Part shown: piece after piece, positions 35,950 to 37,542 of the stretch
How the letters are laid out: every line of letters begins with the position of its first letter
How positions within the stretch are numbered: the stretch's first letter is position 1
Assembly (NCBI RefSeq): GCF_000003605.2
Contig: NW_003131183.1
Location: 1 to 37,542 of the forward strand
Reading direction: 5' to 3'
Length of the DNA: 37,542 bases
DNA from: Saccoglossus kowalevskii
Taxonomy: Eukaryota; Hemichordata; Enteropneusta; Harrimaniidae
Program-made: the position numbers and the translations under genes
Notes under the pieces: model-generated
What the model was told of the DNA's origin: nothing
Database searches by the model: none
The model's input: only the letters and a program-made list of their open reading frames with translations

Positions 35950-37542
35950 ACGACCAGACTGATGATCTGTTTGCAGCACAAAGTAAACCCATTGGTCACT
36001 GCAACACACCCACATACAAGCACACTTGCCGTCCACGACCTGATTGATGATCTGTTTGCAGCACAAAATAAACCCATTGGTCACTGCAACACACCCATAT
36101 ACAAGCACACTTGCCCTCCACGACCAGACTGATGATCTGTTTGCAGCACAAAGTAAACCCATTGGGTACTGCAACACACCCACATACAAGCACACTTGCC
36201 CTCGACGACCAAACTGATGATCTGTTTGCAGCACAACGTAAACCCATCGGTCACTGCAACACACCCACACACAAGCACACTTGCCCTCCACGACCAGACT
36301 GATGATCTGTTTACATTACAAAGTAAACCCATTAGTCAATGCAACACACTCACATACAAGCACACTTGCCCTCCTCGACCAGACTGATGATCTGTTTGCA
36401 GCACAAAGTAAACCCATTGGTCACTGCAACACAACAACATACAAGCACACTTGCCCTCCACGACCAGACTGATGATCTGTTTGCAGCACAATGTAAACCC
36501 ATTAGTCACTGCAACACACCCACATACAAGCACACTTGCCCTCCACGACCAGACTGATGATCTGTTTGCAGCACAAAGTAAACCCATTGGTCACTGCAAC
36601 ACACCCACATACAAGCACACTTGCCCTCCACGACCAGACTGATGATCTGTTTACATTACAAAACAAACCCATTTTTCACTGCAACACACCCACATACAAG
36701 CACACTTGCCCTCCACGACCAGACTGATGATCTGTTTGCATCACAAAGTAAACTCATTGGTCATGCAACACACCCACATACAAGCACACTTCCCCTCCAT
36801 GACCAGACTGATGATCTGTTTACATTACAAAGTAAACCCATTGGTCACTGCAACACACCCACATACAAGCACACTTGCCCTCCACGACCAGACTGATGAT
36901 CTGTGTGCAGCACAAAGTAAACGCATTGGTCACTGCAACACACCCACATACAAGCACACTTGCCCTCGACGACCAAACTGATGATCTGTTTGCAGCACAA
37001 AGTAAACCCATTGGTCACTGCAACACACCCGCACACAAGCACACTTGCCCTCCACGACCAGACTGATGATCTGTTTACATTACAAAGTAAACCCATTGGT
37101 CACTGCAACACACCCACATACAAGCACACTTGCCCTCCACGACCAGACTGATGATCTGTTTGCAGCACGAAGCAAACCCATTTGTCACTGCAACACACCC
37201 ACATACAAGCACACTTGCCACCCACGACCAGACTGATGATCTGTTTACATTACAAAGTAAACCAATTGGTCACTGCAACACACCCACATGCAAGCACACT
37301 TGCCCTCCACGACCAGATTGATGATTTGTTTACATTACAAAGTAAACCCAATGGTCACTGCAACACACCCACATACAAGCAAACTTGTCTTCCACGACCA
37401 GTCTGATTATCTGTTTACATTACAAAGTAAACCCATTGGTCACTGCAACACACCAACATACAAGCACACTTGCCTTCCACGAGCAGACAGATGATCTGTG
37501 TGCAGCACAAAGTAAACCCATTAGTCACTGCAACACACTCAC
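35950..37542 (+). repeat. Compartment II, fourth block (runs off the window)
   Basis: It starts near the CCGTCCACGACCTGATTG monomer (36030). 36110-36340 matches 9608-9838 through the rare variants GGGTACTGC, ACAACGTAAAC and CCCATCGGTC. 36730-37430 matches 27385-28085. The array continues beyond the right edge; the last monomer (37467 on) is cut at 76 bp. Confidence 0.6.
36730..37430 (+). repeat. Compartment II block matching 27385-28085
   Basis: This is the partner block, with a private 1-bp deletion in GGTCATGC near 36763. After 37430 the two diverge: CACACCAAC here versus CACACCCAC near 28100. Confidence 0.86.

Larger units (their letters stand above)
28150..35950 (+). repeat. Compartment I, fourth block (includes the homogenised core)
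   Basis: Type C monomers start near 28803, 29738, 30418, 31522, 32797, 33307 and 33983. The block contains the most uniform DNA in the window (32116-32721), an 892-bp near-identical partner of 24395-25286, and a pair of blocks displaced by 4500 bp (30540-31200 and 35040-35700). Confidence 0.7.
1..37542 (+). repeat. 85-bp satellite DNA array, about 441.9 monomers, single orientation
   Basis: The window is filled end to end by direct repeats of one 85-bp monomer with no spacer and no inversion. Monomer landmarks are CACTTGCCCT (1-10), GACCAGACTGATGATCTG (15-32), TTTGCAGCACAAAG (33-46), CCCATTGGTCACTGC (51-65) and the CA-rich tail ACACACCCACATACAAG (67-83). Following the TTGCCC landmark from position 91 to 37470 gives 441 complete monomers and a net length change of only -19 bp over the array, from about 45 indels that are nearly all 1 bp. 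The consensus holds 29 C, 27 A, 16 T and 13 G, with one CpG. No gene, RNA gene, transposon or unique sequence interrupts it, so every stretch over 300 bases holds satellite only. Centromeric or heterochromatic placement is inference; the family itself is not one I recognise. Confidence 0.99.

Noticed and set aside
1-37542. Hundreds of 60-119 codon frames on both strands, spaced 85 bp apart
   Set aside because: They are periodic consequences of an 85-bp repeat with few stop codons. Substitutions show no preference for third positions in any frame that I could see, and frames overlap on both strands.
1-37542. CRISPR array
   Set aside because: There are no unique spacers between repeats; variation is scattered point changes within an 85-bp unit repeated without gaps, and no cas genes are present.
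1-37542. Tandem protein-coding minisatellite (repeat region of a large gene)
   Set aside because: The monomer length is not a multiple of three, and every forward and reverse frame meets stops at regular intervals, so a continuous repeat protein is impossible without splicing, of which there is no sign.
1-37542. CENP-B box
   Set aside because: The required TTCG and CGGG elements are absent from the consensus and from the common variants.
1-37542. G-quadruplex arrays on the minus strand
   Set aside because: There are three GGG runs per monomer but they are about 20-40 bp apart, too far for ordinary quadruplex loops.
1-37542. Telomeric or interstitial telomere repeat
   Set aside because: The CA-rich tail (ACACACCCACATAC) resembles telomere-like G/T strands in composition only; no short telomere unit repeats.
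1-37542. A fixed higher-order repeat period across the array
   Set aside because: Type C spacing varies from 4 to 46 monomers, and block displacements of 9, 12, 13, 14, 17 and 20 monomers coexist; no single period explains the window.
1-37542. tRNA-, SINE- or rRNA-derived origin of the monomer
   Set aside because: I looked for pol III box B-like GGTTCGA and for ribosomal or tRNA arms on both strands and saw none.

Overview
The whole window is one uninterrupted head-to-tail satellite array with an 85-bp monomer. I count 441 complete monomers plus a 76-bp partial one at the right edge, all in the same orientation. No unique flanking DNA, gene, RNA gene or transposon is visible, and both edges lie inside the array. 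A long array of short monomers with layered segmental duplications points to eukaryotic satellite DNA, such as centromeric, pericentromeric, subtelomeric or other heterochromatic DNA. I cannot name the species or recognise the family from memory. The consensus is about 49% GC, holds one CpG where about four are expected from base composition, and is strongly strand-asymmetric (C+A about 66% on the + strand). CpG depletion would fit a methylated genome but does not identify a clade.

Monomer coordinates used here start at CACTTGCCCT (1-10); a perfect reference monomer lies at 32287-32371. The main variant classes are: G core (TTTGCAGCACAAAG, positions 33-46, the commonest); A core (TTTACATTACAAAG) and its sub-form with ACTAAG; and type C, whose junction reads AAGACCAATTG and which carries GATAAT instead of GATGAT. 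Smaller variants tag lineages, for example a TTCAAG linker, CACGCAC, ACCAAC, CTCGACG, CTAAACG, GCATCAC, GTGTGTAGAAC and CACAGAAG.

The variants sort into two alternating compartments. Compartment I carries nearly all of the 32 type C monomers and the TTCAAG monomers: about 1-8500, 11480-15365, 19630-26760 and 28150-35950. Compartment II carries GCATCAC, GTGTGTAGAAC, TTTTCAC and CACAGAAG variants, with type C absent but for one monomer: about 8500-11480, 15365-19630, 26760-28150 and 35950-37542. No single higher-order period runs through the array. Instead there is a mosaic of copied blocks, about 250 bp to 1.2 kb long, displaced by close to whole numbers of monomers: 9, 12, 13, 14, 17, 20, 53, 70, 92, 98, 107, 110 and about 146 monomers. 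This is the pattern expected from repeated unequal exchange, conversion or replication-based amplification.

The freshest signals are a 481-bp stretch of perfect consensus at 32241-32721 and an 892-bp block immediately after it that matches 24395-25286, 8.33 kb away, with one difference found by eye. Five small clusters of one-base indels, mostly in homopolymers, look more like residual sequencing error than biology. Open reading frames are abundant on both strands but follow from the 85-bp period (85 = 1 mod 3) and the scarcity of stop codons in the monomer; I do not regard any as a gene.
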